Assembly (NCBI GenBank): GCA_005116835.1
Contig: SWDM01000016.1
Span: 411,886-475,885, forward strand
Direction of reading: 5' to 3'
From: Nitrospira sp.
GTDB taxonomy: Bacteria; Nitrospirota; Nitrospiria; Nitrospirales; Nitrospiraceae
Length of the DNA stretch: 64,000 bases
The notes below the pieces were generated by a model that saw only the letters and a list, made by a program, of their open reading frames with translations, was not told the origin of the DNA and ran no database searches. Positions 1 to 8,449 of the stretch are shown one piece after another (positions within the stretch are counted from its first letter, which is position 1; each line of letters opens with the position of its first letter). The position numbers were made by a program, and so were the translations under genes.

Positions 1-486
1 TGATACGACAGAGCCCAGAACCAGTCCGGATGTGACCATGGCGCCAATATCAGCGGCAGCCAATGGGATGGTATTACCGCCACTTGCATTAGCTGAGAGC
101 ACCGGAGTCCCACCCCCAGCACCTGCCGTCATGTTGGGCACCACCAAACTCACCGCATCCGGTCCAACGTCGTTGATGGCCCCCACAGCTCCTACCGGGA
201 CGTTATCTAATGGCAAGATGGGAGCCGGCGTTGCCATTGGTCCCACAACACAGCCTGGCACTGTACCGCTCATGTTGAATCCCGCCAGTTTGATGTCTTG
301 GGAAATGAGATCCATAGCGAGCCGCACATTCTGCTGGGTATCGGTTGCTTGCTGATTCACCTGTATGGCGTTATTGCTTGTGACGAGGAGCGCCAGGGCT
401 GCCCCAACCACAGCCAGGGACACCACCATAGCCACCATAAGCTCTATCAGCGTCATTCCCTCTTCTGCTTGCCATATCCGCCGCAT
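1..486 (-). CDS. pilW: PilW-like type IV minor pilin (C-terminus outside window)
   Basis: Reading the minus strand from the ATG at 484-486 gives MRRIWQAEEGMTLIELMVAM, a class III prepilin leader: a short basic segment, then the E of the TLIEL motif, then a long hydrophobic helix. The leader is expected to be cut by PilD after the glycine of EEGM. After the helix comes a region rich in Q and D (residues about 45-65) of the kind seen in PilW and PilX family minor pilins. The frame stays open to the window edge, so only about 160 residues are visible. The gene follows pilV by 31 bp in the same direction. PilW proteins are thought to prime pilus assembly with PilV, PilX and FimT. The family assignment is good; the exact subfamily is an inference from gene order. 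Confidence 0.8.
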   Translation of the reverse strand, partial: MRRIWQAEEGMTLIELMVAMVVSLAVVGAALALLVTSNNAIQVNQQATDTQQNVRLAMDLISQDIKLAGFNMSGTVPGCVVGPMATPAPILPLDNVPVGAVGAINDVGPDAVSLVVPNMTAGAGGGTPVLSANASGGNTIPLAAADIGAMVTSGLVLGSVVS

Positions 487-517
487 AACTTGTCTCTCTT
501 CCTCTAGCCTGGATTGG

Positions 518-1054
518 TTATTCTGGAGCCACCACGGACGTAAACGTCACCCCCCGATTGCGCGCAAGTCCCTGGGTAGTCCAATTAATCGTAACGTTTA
601 CTTGGAATTGATTCAGTGTCGTAGGGTTGAGCGCAGGATCTGGATCGAGCCGGACAACCTGTACTATACCCACGGCATTCGCTAACCGTGAACCGGTCAG
701 CATCGTCTGCCACTGGGCATAGTCTCCCCTCGCCATTGGCTGATTAGCAGGAGGCTGGGTTACCGGGTTATTGGTATTGATACCGTTGTAGGCCAATGCC
801 CGCCCTCTGTTAAACTTGATCCGCTCCATAATGTTCGCATTGAGAGTTGTCACTTGGGTCAGCTCATTCGCATCCCCATTCTTGGTAAACGCAACCCCTT
901 GCATACCGGCGAGCGCCAACACCCCGGCCGCCAATATTGCTGCCGCGACCATTCCTTCGATGAGGCTAAAGCCTGCCTGTCTTGCAGGCCGACGCCAGAG
1001 CTTTTCAATGAATCCTCTTCGGTCCTTCGTCATGGGCAGGTCGCCTTTATACAC
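518..1054 (-). CDS. pilV: PilV-like type IV minor pilin
   Basis: A 178-residue protein with a basic N-terminus followed by the prepilin motif GFSLIEGMVAAAILAAGVLA near residue 28. This is the PilD cleavage and methylation site and the start of the conserved hydrophobic helix. The remainder (ANELTQVTTLNANIMERIKFNR) matches PilV minor pilins, which carry a central segment rich in A, N and R. The start shown is GTG, whose last base is shared with the first base of the upstream fimT stop codon. An internal ATG at 1033 (MTKDRRG) is equally possible and gives a leader closer to the usual length. The gene lies between fimT and pilW in one minus-strand transcription unit. Confidence 0.85.
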   Translation of the reverse strand: MYKGDLPMTKDRRGFIEKLWRRPARQAGFSLIEGMVAAAILAAGVLALAGMQGVAFTKNGDANELTQVTTLNANIMERIKFNRGRALAYNGINTNNPVTQPPANQPMARGDYAQWQTMLTGSRLANAVGIVQVVRLDPDPALNPTTLNQFQVNVTINWTTQGLARNRGVTFTSVVAPE

Positions 1055-1560
1055 TAGTTGATTTTCCCACTGGGACTAACCGAAACCGTATAGGCAGTTC
1101 CGTTGGGAGATATCAGCGTGACAGTCTGAGCTCCCAAACCAGGAGCCACTCGCAGTCCCTGCTGGTTAAACCCGATGGTACCCAGGACGCCGGGACCGGA
1201 TATAACGAAGTCTGTTGCGACCCCCCCCACCATCACGTTTCCCCCAGCCACTACGCTGGGAATCGTCATAGGGGCGAGAGCGCCGCCGAATCCCAGCGTT
1301 AAGGTATTATCAGCTGCCTTTACAATCGCGGCATTTACGATAATATTGCGATTTTTCGCTGCCATCCTGGCTTGGAGAAGATTTGAGCGTAGCTCGCTCG
1401 TTACCTGCCTGAGCTGATAGCGCTCGTTCCACTGGAGATAGGATGGGATACCTATCGCTGAGCCGATCCCAACAATCGCCACGACGACCATCACCTCGAT
1501 CAATGTAAACCCTGCCTGCCGTGGCAAAGCCTTATCGCGTCTTGTCATAGATATATCCAT
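1054..1560 (-). CDS. fimT: FimT/GspH-type pseudopilin
   Basis: The protein has the prepilin cleavage motif AGFTLIEVMVVVAIVGIG shortly after a basic leader. It is followed by a GspH/FimT-like globular part with the typical SELRSNLLQARMAAKNRNI segment. FimT-type proteins are minor pilins of type IV pili and have been linked to DNA uptake in other bacteria. I chose the ATG at 1560 (MDISMTRRD); MTRRD at 1548 is possible, and the open frame runs up to 1620. It is first in a minus-strand row fimT-pilV-pilW that leaves the window. A near-paralogue lies at 6458-6907. Confidence 0.82.
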   Translation of the reverse strand: MDISMTRRDKALPRQAGFTLIEVMVVVAIVGIGSAIGIPSYLQWNERYQLRQVTSELRSNLLQARMAAKNRNIIVNAAIVKAADNTLTLGFGGALAPMTIPSVVAGGNVMVGGVATDFVISGPGVLGTIGFNQQGLRVAPGLGAQTVTLISPNGTAYTVSVSPSGKIN

Positions 1561-1768
1561 AGCTGGCTGCCAATTGAGCAATTGGCGTGCCGACTGCTTC
1601 ACTCGGCCTAAGACTGTCAACTCATTGATTTTAAGTAATTTTTATGACTTATTGCGGGGTAAAATTAGGTGGGCTCAGAGGAAAAATCGACAAATTCCGT
1701 CACAACGGGCGCACATTTTCTGCCGTTCGATCTAGCTAGACGGCGCTACAAAGAAATCGAACTTCCCA

Positions 1769-3601
1769 TTACTTCATCGCAACGGCCCTAACCTGCAGAT
1801 AGGTTGTCTCTCCGCGCAGGACTTTTTGTATCCCGTCTTGTACCAGGGTCACCATCCCATCTTTCATTGCCAAGCTGAGCATATCGGCGGTTCTAGCTCT
1901 GGATTGAATGAGTCGCTTCATCACGTCAGACCCTCTTAACAGTTCATGCAGGGGAATTCGCCCTTTGTAGCCGGTTCGGTTGCAGGCCTCACAGCCTTGA
2001 CCACGGTACAGGATCAAATCGGCGCAGTACTCAATGCCGAGCCTGGGCCAGTCCTCAGCGCCATACCCCTGCACTATTTCGTCATACTCCTCTCGACTTG
2101 GATGATAGGCCTCTTTGCAGCGAATGCAGATCCGTTTGCAGAGACGCTGGGCAAGCACTCCCAACATCGCATCGGCAAAGTTGAAGGGATCACAGCCCAG
2201 GTCCAACAGTCGCACCACCGTTTCAACCGCGCTGTTCGTATGGAGGGTACTCAGCACCAAGTGGCCGGTGAGCGAGGCCTCGATAGCGATGTCGGCCGTT
2301 TCCTTGTCCCGCATTTCGCCGATCATGATGACGTCGGGATCGGCGCGCAAAAACGCCCTCATCGCGGTCGCGAAAGTGAGACCGATCTTCGAGTGGACCT
2401 GGAGTTGCCGGAGACCATCCTGGGTGATTTCAACGGGATCTTCAGCCGTCCAGATCTTTCGCTCATCGGTATTGATGTGTTTGAGAATCGCGTGCAGCGT
2501 GGTCGTTTTCCCTGAGCCGGTCGGTCCGACACACAAGATAATCCCATGCGGTTTCTCCGAGATAGCCAGAATAGCTTGTAACGAGGCGGGGGCAAAATCC
2601 AACGAATCGAGCGGCATCGGTTGCTTGGCCGTCAAGAGACGCAACACGACATCTTCCTCCTGTCCTGAGGTCGGTAGGGTTGCAACACGCAATTCGACCT
2701 CCCGATCCTTTGCCAATCGGTGCCGAATCTTGCCGTCTTGGGGTTTTCGACGTTCCGCAATGTCAAGGTTGGCCATGATCTTGATACGTGACACGACTGC
2801 ACGGCGATAGGCAGCGGGAATCCCCATGTAGATGAAGCAGGTACCATCAATGCGCAGTCGCACAACCATGTCTTTACGGTCCGCATAGGGTTCGATGTGA
2901 ATATCCGAGGCGCCGAGGCGGTCGGCTTCTGCAATCACTTGATTCGTCAACCGCACAATAGCTGAGTCGTTTTCATCTATTCCACCCGATACGGAGTCGA
3001 TGGCAGTCTCAAGATGGATGTCATTGATCAGCTCGCCGAGAATCGTCCCGATGGACCCGCTGCCCCCCTGGCCCTTGGCCAGCAGGAGAAATTGCTCGAT
3101 GTCCCGGCGCAGACCGACGGCATAGCGAATAGTCATCCCAGGAAATGCGCGTCGCACATCCCAGGCCTTGTCGAGATCGTGCGGATCGTTGGTGAGCACA
3201 TCGATCAGTGAGCCTCGCCGGGCGATCGGCAGCCAGAGGTTTTTTTTGAGATAGTCAAGGTTGAGCGTTTTCAATAGATCGGCATCGATGACCGTTCGCT
3301 CATCATAGGGAAGGTAGGAGCATTGATAATATTCGCTTAGAGCAGATCCTAACGCCTCCTTCGGAACACCATAACGGTCGAGGAGCACGGATTCGAGATC
3401 GGAGTTGCCATCCTTTGAATCCTCGATCGCCGCCAGCACGTCAGCCTGACTGATGATCTCGCGATAAACCAGCGTGTCCAGAACATTCTGCTCAATCGTA
3501 TAAGGCCATTTTGTCCCACGGTTCCCCTTCTTGGAGAAGCCATCGACCCTCTCCGCCTTGTTTCCCTTTCCTCCGCTCAGGACGTCGGTATCGACGGTCA
3601 T
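1769..3601 (-). CDS. pilB: Type IV pilus assembly ATPase PilB (GspE family)
   Basis: A 610-residue cytoplasmic ATPase that powers pilus extension. The N-terminal part (residues about 35-180) resembles the T2SSE/MshEN domain. The ATPase core has Walker A GPTGSGKTTT near residue 358, the Asp-box region AEDPVEITQDGLRQLQVH, Walker B region LRADPDVIMIGEMRD and a His box LVLSTLHTNSA. A tetracysteine zinc site follows (CKRICIRC, then CEAC near residue 537), typical of PilB/GspE. The length is somewhat above the usual 560-570 because of a long N-terminal extension. It sits between two sets of minor pilin genes. No pilT or pilC is visible in the window. Confidence 0.93.
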   Translation of the reverse strand: MTVDTDVLSGGKGNKAERVDGFSKKGNRGTKWPYTIEQNVLDTLVYREIISQADVLAAIEDSKDGNSDLESVLLDRYGVPKEALGSALSEYYQCSYLPYDERTVIDADLLKTLNLDYLKKNLWLPIARRGSLIDVLTNDPHDLDKAWDVRRAFPGMTIRYAVGLRRDIEQFLLLAKGQGGSGSIGTILGELINDIHLETAIDSVSGGIDENDSAIVRLTNQVIAEADRLGASDIHIEPYADRKDMVVRLRIDGTCFIYMGIPAAYRRAVVSRIKIMANLDIAERRKPQDGKIRHRLAKDREVELRVATLPTSGQEEDVVLRLLTAKQPMPLDSLDFAPASLQAILAISEKPHGIILCVGPTGSGKTTTLHAILKHINTDERKIWTAEDPVEITQDGLRQLQVHSKIGLTFATAMRAFLRADPDVIMIGEMRDKETADIAIEASLTGHLVLSTLHTNSAVETVVRLLDLGCDPFNFADAMLGVLAQRLCKRICIRCKEAYHPSREEYDEIVQGYGAEDWPRLGIEYCADLILYRGQGCEACNRTGYKGRIPLHELLRGSDVMKRLIQSRARTADMLSLAMKDGMVTLVQDGIQKVLRGETTYLQVRAVAMK

Positions 3602-3682
3602 GTCCGGCGACTCATTTCAATCGCTCGCCTCTCTAACGATCAAACGTTATCCGCGAAGGCAAAATACTTCTTCCACAGCCTG

Positions 3683-5164
3683 CTAGTACTTCGCCAGCCA
3701 AGTTCCCGGCGCCCGATACACAACCGGAAGCCCCCGGAAGAGCCCCTGCGTAAGATCAGCGTTGTACCAAACCTCCACCACAGTTCCCCCTCTGGTAGCC
3801 ATCACTGTGTTCCCCGCAATGAGGGCGCCGAATATGTGTGTGGACCTTTCGAGGATGATCGTGCCGGCGGCCCATAACACCCCATTCACGTGAATATCTG
3901 AGAGTTGTACCGGCACCCTTGCAACCGATGAGGCCAGCGGCGATGGACTAAGGACCGGGAAGGACTTTCCAGCCGCGCGAGGCCTGACCGCGATGTGACC
4001 CTGCACAACCAGAAGCCCTTCAAAATAGTCCGTATCCAGAACCAGCGTTCCCATATTATCGGCATGCGGCGGGTGCCCATCGAATGTGTCGATGAAAACC
4101 AATCCGCGATGGTCCCCGATGGCATGGGATTCCAGCATATCTGCAGGGTTGGCTCCCCGATCTGAATCCTGGCACCCCTGAGGATGGAGTAGCCCCATAC
4201 GATCGAGCCGATAATAGGTCCCCCACCTCAGCGCGATCTCCTTGAGCGATTCGTAACCCCACTGATCGAGCCTCACCCCAGGCGTCGGATATTGCTGCTG
4301 GTGCACATTTTCAGGAAGTGGAGGATTCGTCCCCTGTCCTGGCGGAGGAGCGATGACCGAGACGGTCCCTCCAATCCAATACTCAGTCCAGCGATCCTGC
4401 GCAGACGACATCTCACGATATGACTGACCGGTCACTGGAGCCCCTGTGCTCTTGAGGACAAGATCTTCGACTCGTTGCACTGCAAGATCGCCTAATACCC
4501 GTTGATCGCCCCAATGGACCATGACGGGAGACTCACCGCCTGGCTGCATGGCGCCGAGAGTCTGTCCAACTTGCACAGCCGAACGAATCGCGGGAATCGA
4601 CAGGGCTCCAAGCTGAAGCTGAACCATTCGTGCAACCGGCAGCCGATCGACGGTTGTGGCCGTCACCTCAACCGTGCTCAACAAGCCTGGCTGCAAGGGA
4701 CCATAGACTTTCAATTTCAGAATCCGACCACGTCCGCCTAAGATCGTAGAGAAGTCGCTCGGGGGATCATTCAATGTCTGGTTGTCCACATGGTTAGCCG
4801 CATCGAGCACGATGTCGGGATGGTCAGAAGTCCCGACAAACTGCGAACGCCCTGTTACGTCGAAGAATGATGGCCCGCGAGTGGAATCTCCCTGGCGTTT
4901 CACCAGCAATCCGGCAACCGACGGCGGCGTCACACTCGGATCATGGAACCAACTCATCACGACATCCGCCGCGCCGTCGGCGAGCTGTTGCGCAACTTTG
5001 TCCTCTTTCATGGCGCTGATGCCAGGTCCATCCTCACCTGCCAGATACAGGGACGTCATGCCTGCAACCCCAAGCAAAAAGATCAGTATGAGTGAAGCGA
5101 GGAGCACATGCCCTTGGTCGCAACGCTTCAAGGACACGAATTCCTGCCGCTCTTTCATAGTCAT
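3683..5164 (-). CDS. PilX-like type IV pilus protein
   Basis: A 493-residue protein whose N-terminus has a basic stretch, then GHVLLASLILIFLLGVAGMT, a PilX-type N-terminal helix that lacks the canonical Glu at position 5. The following segment (MKEDKVAQQLADGAADVVMS) matches the alpha-helical spine of PilX/GspK-like proteins. The rest is a large beta-rich region with no motif I recognise. Its position directly after pilW and pilV of the second minor-pilin set fits a PilX role. At nearly 500 residues it is much longer than ordinary PilX (about 170-200), so it may carry an extra surface domain. Start ATG at 5164 has GGGAG about 10 bases upstream; ATG at 5158 is possible. Confidence 0.65.
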   Translation of the reverse strand: MTMKERQEFVSLKRCDQGHVLLASLILIFLLGVAGMTSLYLAGEDGPGISAMKEDKVAQQLADGAADVVMSWFHDPSVTPPSVAGLLVKRQGDSTRGPSFFDVTGRSQFVGTSDHPDIVLDAANHVDNQTLNDPPSDFSTILGGRGRILKLKVYGPLQPGLLSTVEVTATTVDRLPVARMVQLQLGALSIPAIRSAVQVGQTLGAMQPGGESPVMVHWGDQRVLGDLAVQRVEDLVLKSTGAPVTGQSYREMSSAQDRWTEYWIGGTVSVIAPPPGQGTNPPLPENVHQQQYPTPGVRLDQWGYESLKEIALRWGTYYRLDRMGLLHPQGCQDSDRGANPADMLESHAIGDHRGLVFIDTFDGHPPHADNMGTLVLDTDYFEGLLVVQGHIAVRPRAAGKSFPVLSPSPLASSVARVPVQLSDIHVNGVLWAAGTIILERSTHIFGALIAGNTVMATRGGTVVEVWYNADLTQGLFRGLPVVYRAPGTWLAKY

Positions 5165-5197
5165 ATTCTCGCTCCCATGCTTACCCTGATGCCGCCG

Positions 5198-5944
5198 TTA
5201 TGTCCTCAGACTCATTTCTCGAACCGCGCGAATCCCTCGACCAGCTATCGTCACCTCAACGATGACCAACTTGACGCGGGCAAGCTCTGTCGCAACTTGC
5301 CCCATTTCATCTCTGTAGGAAAACCGGGCCTCCCTGATATCTCTGACCAGTACACTTGCGCCGCCATCAACCTGTCTCAGCAACCGCAGAACATCCTGGT
5401 TATCGCGACGGCTGTAGTAGCGGACACGATTCAGAAGGGAAACCGAGGCTCCGGATGGAATGGACCTTGTCAGCGGCTGCGTCATGGTAAGTAAATACCG
5501 TTGCCCATCACGAGCCAGCGCAAGTGTTTCGCAATGCTCGGCCCAACAGGCTACAATGGTTTTCCGATCCTCCAACCCTCGTCCATCCTCGACCGACAGA
5601 GTCGTTTGGCCGATTGCCGCTGCTGCGGTGACCGTCGTTGTGAGGCCTTGCAGATTCGCCCAAAACTCCAACGAGTCCGAAGCCGCAGTGGTGAGGGATC
5701 CGGTCCCTGCCAGCCGTAATTCCTGTTCGAGAACCTCTAACCCAAGCCGAAGATCCTGCTGCTGGGCAACCTCACGTTGTTGTTTCATGAACTGTTGCTG
5801 GAAATAGGACAGGGCGTAAAGCGTGGCGCATAAAATGACTAACCCCGCCGCCATGGCGAACATCAGCTCCATCAGGCTGGCCCCTGCCTCTGCCCCTGCC
5901 CCTGTTCTGTGGTGCGGGCCTCTTGGATACCACCCCGTACGCAT
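5198..5944 (-). CDS. pilW: PilW-like type IV minor pilin (second set)
   Basis: The frame is open from 6064, but the start is set at the ATG at 5944 (MRTGWYPRG), which has a GGAG about 10 bases upstream and lies 25 bp after the pilV stop. The prepilin motif is GASLMELMFAMAAGLVILCA, followed by a coiled segment rich in Q (FQQQFMKQQREVAQQQDLR) and then LEVLEQELRLAG, a typical PilW pattern. The C-terminal half is beta-rich. It belongs to a minus-strand unit fimT-pilV-pilW-pilX that duplicates in type the set at 1-1560. Confidence 0.8.
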   Translation of the reverse strand: MRTGWYPRGPHHRTGAGAEAGASLMELMFAMAAGLVILCATLYALSYFQQQFMKQQREVAQQQDLRLGLEVLEQELRLAGTGSLTTAASDSLEFWANLQGLTTTVTAAAAIGQTTLSVEDGRGLEDRKTIVACWAEHCETLALARDGQRYLLTMTQPLTRSIPSGASVSLLNRVRYYSRRDNQDVLRLLRQVDGGASVLVRDIREARFSYRDEMGQVATELARVKLVIVEVTIAGRGIRAVREMSLRT

Positions 5945-5969
5945 CCTCTCTGCTCCAAGCAGCGACACG

Positions 5970-6461
5970 TTATTGACTCCCAACGAACAGAGGATTGGCC
6001 CGGAGGGTGCCGATTCGTACTTCACGCTGGCCTTCACTTGCTTCGTAGACCGCGCGGGCCTCAATCAGGACATGCCCTGAAGCCGACAGTGAACCGGAAC
6101 GGCTCGGCGTCACTGTCCAAGCAAGCTGCACTCCATCCTGAACCCAACTACCTGTGTACACCCCGTCACCGGCCGCCACATCGCCGCCTGCTCCATCGTC
6201 ATGCATGAGTAGATCCGGGACCCCATCGTGATTCAGATCATCCAATAAGAGACGATCCCATCGGACAGATCGTTTCGCTTCAACTCGCGATTCCGCCATC
6301 TCCAGGGCACGTGTCGCCAAAGTCCCGGTTCGAACGTTCCGCTCTGCTGCTTGAAGAGCCCCCATCGCGCCGACGAGTCCAATTAGCGTCAATGTCATGG
6401 CCACCAACACTTCTGCAAAGCTGGCTCCACGCGTTGAATGACAGAAACGATCTCGCGTCAT
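5970..6461 (-). CDS. pilV: PilV-like type IV minor pilin (second set)
   Basis: A 163-residue prepilin. The motif GASFAEVLVAMTLTLIGLVG starts near residue 12, with the +5 Glu present. The Lys/Arg-poor helix and the RALEMAESRVEAKRSVRWDR segment fit PilV-like pseudopilins. An unusual acidic stretch DDLNHDGVPDLLMHDDGAGGD, near residues 75-95, resembles a calcium-binding loop and could bind a metal; this last point is only an inference. The start ATG overlaps the fimT stop by four bases (ATGA), implying translational coupling. Confidence 0.78.
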   Translation of the reverse strand: MTRDRFCHSTRGASFAEVLVAMTLTLIGLVGAMGALQAAERNVRTGTLATRALEMAESRVEAKRSVRWDRLLLDDLNHDGVPDLLMHDDGAGGDVAAGDGVYTGSWVQDGVQLAWTVTPSRSGSLSASGHVLIEARAVYEASEGQREVRIGTLRANPLFVGSQ

Positions 6462-6907
6462 GAGACGGACACCCTTCCGGTAATGCTCACGGTAAACGTC
6501 GTTTCCCTGCCCTGACTGTCTCGCACGCGAATGGTTGTCGGGGTCACCGACCGACCGCTGGGATGAAACAGAAGTTCAGGGCCGGCAGTTGGCTCTTCAA
6601 CAACCACCCCCTTGTCTGCATACCGATAGACGTGGAGAACGCCTTCGGCATCCGCGCGTCGAAGCGTGATCGTACGGCCTTCTCGATCGAAAACGACTCG
6701 AAGGCGCTCTCGCCTCGCCATCGCCAGTTGTCTGGCGAACCGGAGTTCCGAGGCAATCTCTACGGTGGCGCTACGCGCCTGACCCCTTGCGGCCAATATT
6801 TGATAACTTGGCCCTGCCAATGCAGCGACAATCCCCATAATTGCCAATACGATGAGCAGCTCTGTCAGGCTCCAGCCTTGTTCCTGTCTCAATGGTTCTC
6901 TCGGCAT
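6458..6907 (-). CDS. fimT: FimT/GspH-type pseudopilin (second set)
   Basis: The start is placed at ATG 6907 (MPREPLRQEQGWSLTELL), which gives a normal short prepilin leader. An in-frame upstream start at 6952 would add 15 residues. The motif GWSLTELLIVLAIMGIVAAL is the PilD processing site and helix. The globular part contains EIASELRFARQLAMARRERL, the GspH/FimT hallmark, and ends with a typical beta-strand tail (TFTVSITGRVSVS). It is first in the second minor-pilin unit. About 215 bp without a gene separate it from pilD downstream of 7167. Confidence 0.82.
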   Translation of the reverse strand: MPREPLRQEQGWSLTELLIVLAIMGIVAALAGPSYQILAARGQARSATVEIASELRFARQLAMARRERLRVVFDREGRTITLRRADAEGVLHVYRYADKGVVVEEPTAGPELLFHPSGRSVTPTTIRVRDSQGRETTFTVSITGRVSVS

Positions 6908-7166
6908 GCTTACTCTCGCAGAAACTTGCTCTGACGAGGATGCACTCTCCAAGACCCATGCCCACCTTGGCTATAGCGAGACGTCAGAATGTTGTATGGG
7001 GGGCGAGAGCGGAATACGTAGCTGGTTCGCGCAGTTTCGCGTTGCCATGGTGAAACATGGAGGTAAGGAAGCCCCTCTACCGGCCAAAAAGAGAAAGGGG
7101 GATGGAAACGCGCCACACTGTTTAGATACAGGGAGTAGCCAGAAGAGATACAGAGAGTGGGGTAAA

Positions 7167-7949
7167 TTAATAGTCAGGGCCGAGAAGGCCTTGATACCAA
7201 TCGAGGAGCGGCTGGGCAAAAAACAGGGAAAGGAGAGCCCCCAACACAATGAAGGGACCAAAGGGAATATAGTCATCCCGTTTGATGACGTGCAGGGCGA
7301 TCAAGCTGACGCCGATGATAGAACCGGCGAGCGAACCGATCATGATCGTGAGGAGGGCCGGCTTCCAACCAAGAAACGCACCGATCATCGCCAATAGCTT
7401 GATATCGCCACCGCCCATGCCTTCCTTCCCAAAGAGGTAGGGGCTCAACCAAGCCAAGAGCCAGAGGAGGCCGCCTCCCACGATAAGGCCAAGGACCGAG
7501 TTCATCCAATCCACCGGCAACACGGTCACTGCGCCTATCAGGCCTATCACAATTCCGGGCAGGGTAATGACATTGGGGATCATCTTATGGGTGAGATCCG
7601 TTCCTGTCACTACGACCAATGCCGAAAACAAGAGGGCATAGAGGGCTGCGGTCCAGGTCGGACCGAAGTACCATAAGATAGTGAGATAGCCGAGGGCGTT
7701 GGTCGCTTCGACGAGTGGATACCTGATGGAAATCCCCGTACGGCACGACCGGCAACGTCCCGCAAGCCACAGATAGCTCAGCAGGGGAATATTGTCGTAG
7801 AACTCAATTGGGTGAGAGCAGGAGGGACAATGGGAGCCGGGCCAGACGATCGATTCGCTACGAGGCAGTCTGAAGATACACACGTTGAGAAAGCTGCCTA
7901 TCAGCGCGCCAAGAGTCCCAACCACGACATACATCGACCATTCTTGCAT
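7167..7949 (-). CDS. pilD: Prepilin leader peptidase/N-methyltransferase (A24 family)
   Basis: A polytopic membrane aspartyl protease that cleaves and N-methylates prepilins. The N-terminal part has GSFLNVCIFRLPR and a four-cysteine zinc site (CPSC and CRSC) as in full-length bifunctional PilD/GspO. The two catalytic aspartates are in VVTGTDLTHKMIPN and in the GxGD motif GMGGGDIKLL. Around eight hydrophobic segments follow the expected layout. I set the start at the ATG at 7949 (MQEWSMYVVV); the frame is open to another ATG at 8006, with no clear Shine-Dalgarno for either. It is transcribed in the same direction as the pilin genes whose products it would process. Confidence 0.9.
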   Translation of the reverse strand: MQEWSMYVVVGTLGALIGSFLNVCIFRLPRSESIVWPGSHCPSCSHPIEFYDNIPLLSYLWLAGRCRSCRTGISIRYPLVEATNALGYLTILWYFGPTWTAALYALLFSALVVVTGTDLTHKMIPNVITLPGIVIGLIGAVTVLPVDWMNSVLGLIVGGGLLWLLAWLSPYLFGKEGMGGGDIKLLAMIGAFLGWKPALLTIMIGSLAGSIIGVSLIALHVIKRDDYIPFGPFIVLGALLSLFFAQPLLDWYQGLLGPDY

Positions 7950-8047
7950 AATCGGCTCAGGATCAGACTCCGGCTCGAAACGCCGGGATTGCTTTGTCGC
8001 GCACATGAAATAAACTAGGTATCTTCACTGGATCCGACTTCCTATAG

Positions 8048-8076
8048 TTTACTTATGGCAAGGGAATTCTTATAAT
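8048..8076 (+). promoter_or_regulatory. Candidate sigma-70 promoter for the LuxR-type HTH gene
   Basis: TTTACT at 8048-8053 and a perfect TATAAT at 8071-8076 are separated by 17 bases. They lie about 85 bases before the ATG at 8162, in the gap between divergent pilD and the HTH gene. Confidence 0.5.
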
Positions 8077-8161
8077 CACTGCCTGCTTGGCGTTGGCCTA
8101 TTCTTAGCTTGACTCAGGCAAGGTGGATTATACCGTACTATTTTTTTCGTCAAAGGAGAAC

Positions 8162-8449
8162 ATGATAATGGCACGGACTGCAAAGACGAAGCCCAAAACC
8201 AAGCCCTCCCTGGCCAACCTGACCCCGCCACCCCGCAAGAAGCGGCCTGAGTCGCTCACCAGTCGGGAAAAAGAGATTCTTGAGCTGATTTGGGCCGGGT
8301 TCAAAAATAAGGAAATCGGTCAACGGCTCAAGATCAGCGTCAAGACCGTCGAGGCGCATCGGGCCAACATGATGAAGAAGATGCGTGTGTCGAACACGGC
8401 TCAGCTGCTCAAAACCGCGATCCAAGACGGGACGATCAAGATTCGGTAG
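8162..8449 (+). CDS. Small LuxR-type helix-turn-helix protein
   Basis: A 95-residue protein made of a Lys/Pro-rich N-terminal tail and a single GerE/LuxR DNA-binding domain: LTSREKEILELIWAGFKNKE, then VSVKTVEAHR-type recognition helix (ISVKTVEAHRANMMKKM) and a C-terminal helix. No receiver or ligand-binding domain is present, so it is either constitutively DNA-binding or controlled by abundance. The start is chosen for the AAAGGAG just upstream of ATG 8162; ATG 8168 fits the spacing even better. It runs divergently from pilD, and its 3' end overlaps the 3' end of rlmB by 14 bases. Control of the adjacent pilus genes is a possible but untested role. Confidence 0.85.
   Translation: MIMARTAKTKPKTKPSLANLTPPPRKKRPESLTSREKEILELIWAGFKNKEIGQRLKISVKTVEAHRANMMKKMRVSNTAQLLKTAIQDGTIKIR

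Noticed and set aside
6852..7397. 181-codon open frame on the plus strand
   Set aside because: It lies antisense to the end of fimT and pilD, lacks motif content, and the minus-strand genes have clear family matches.
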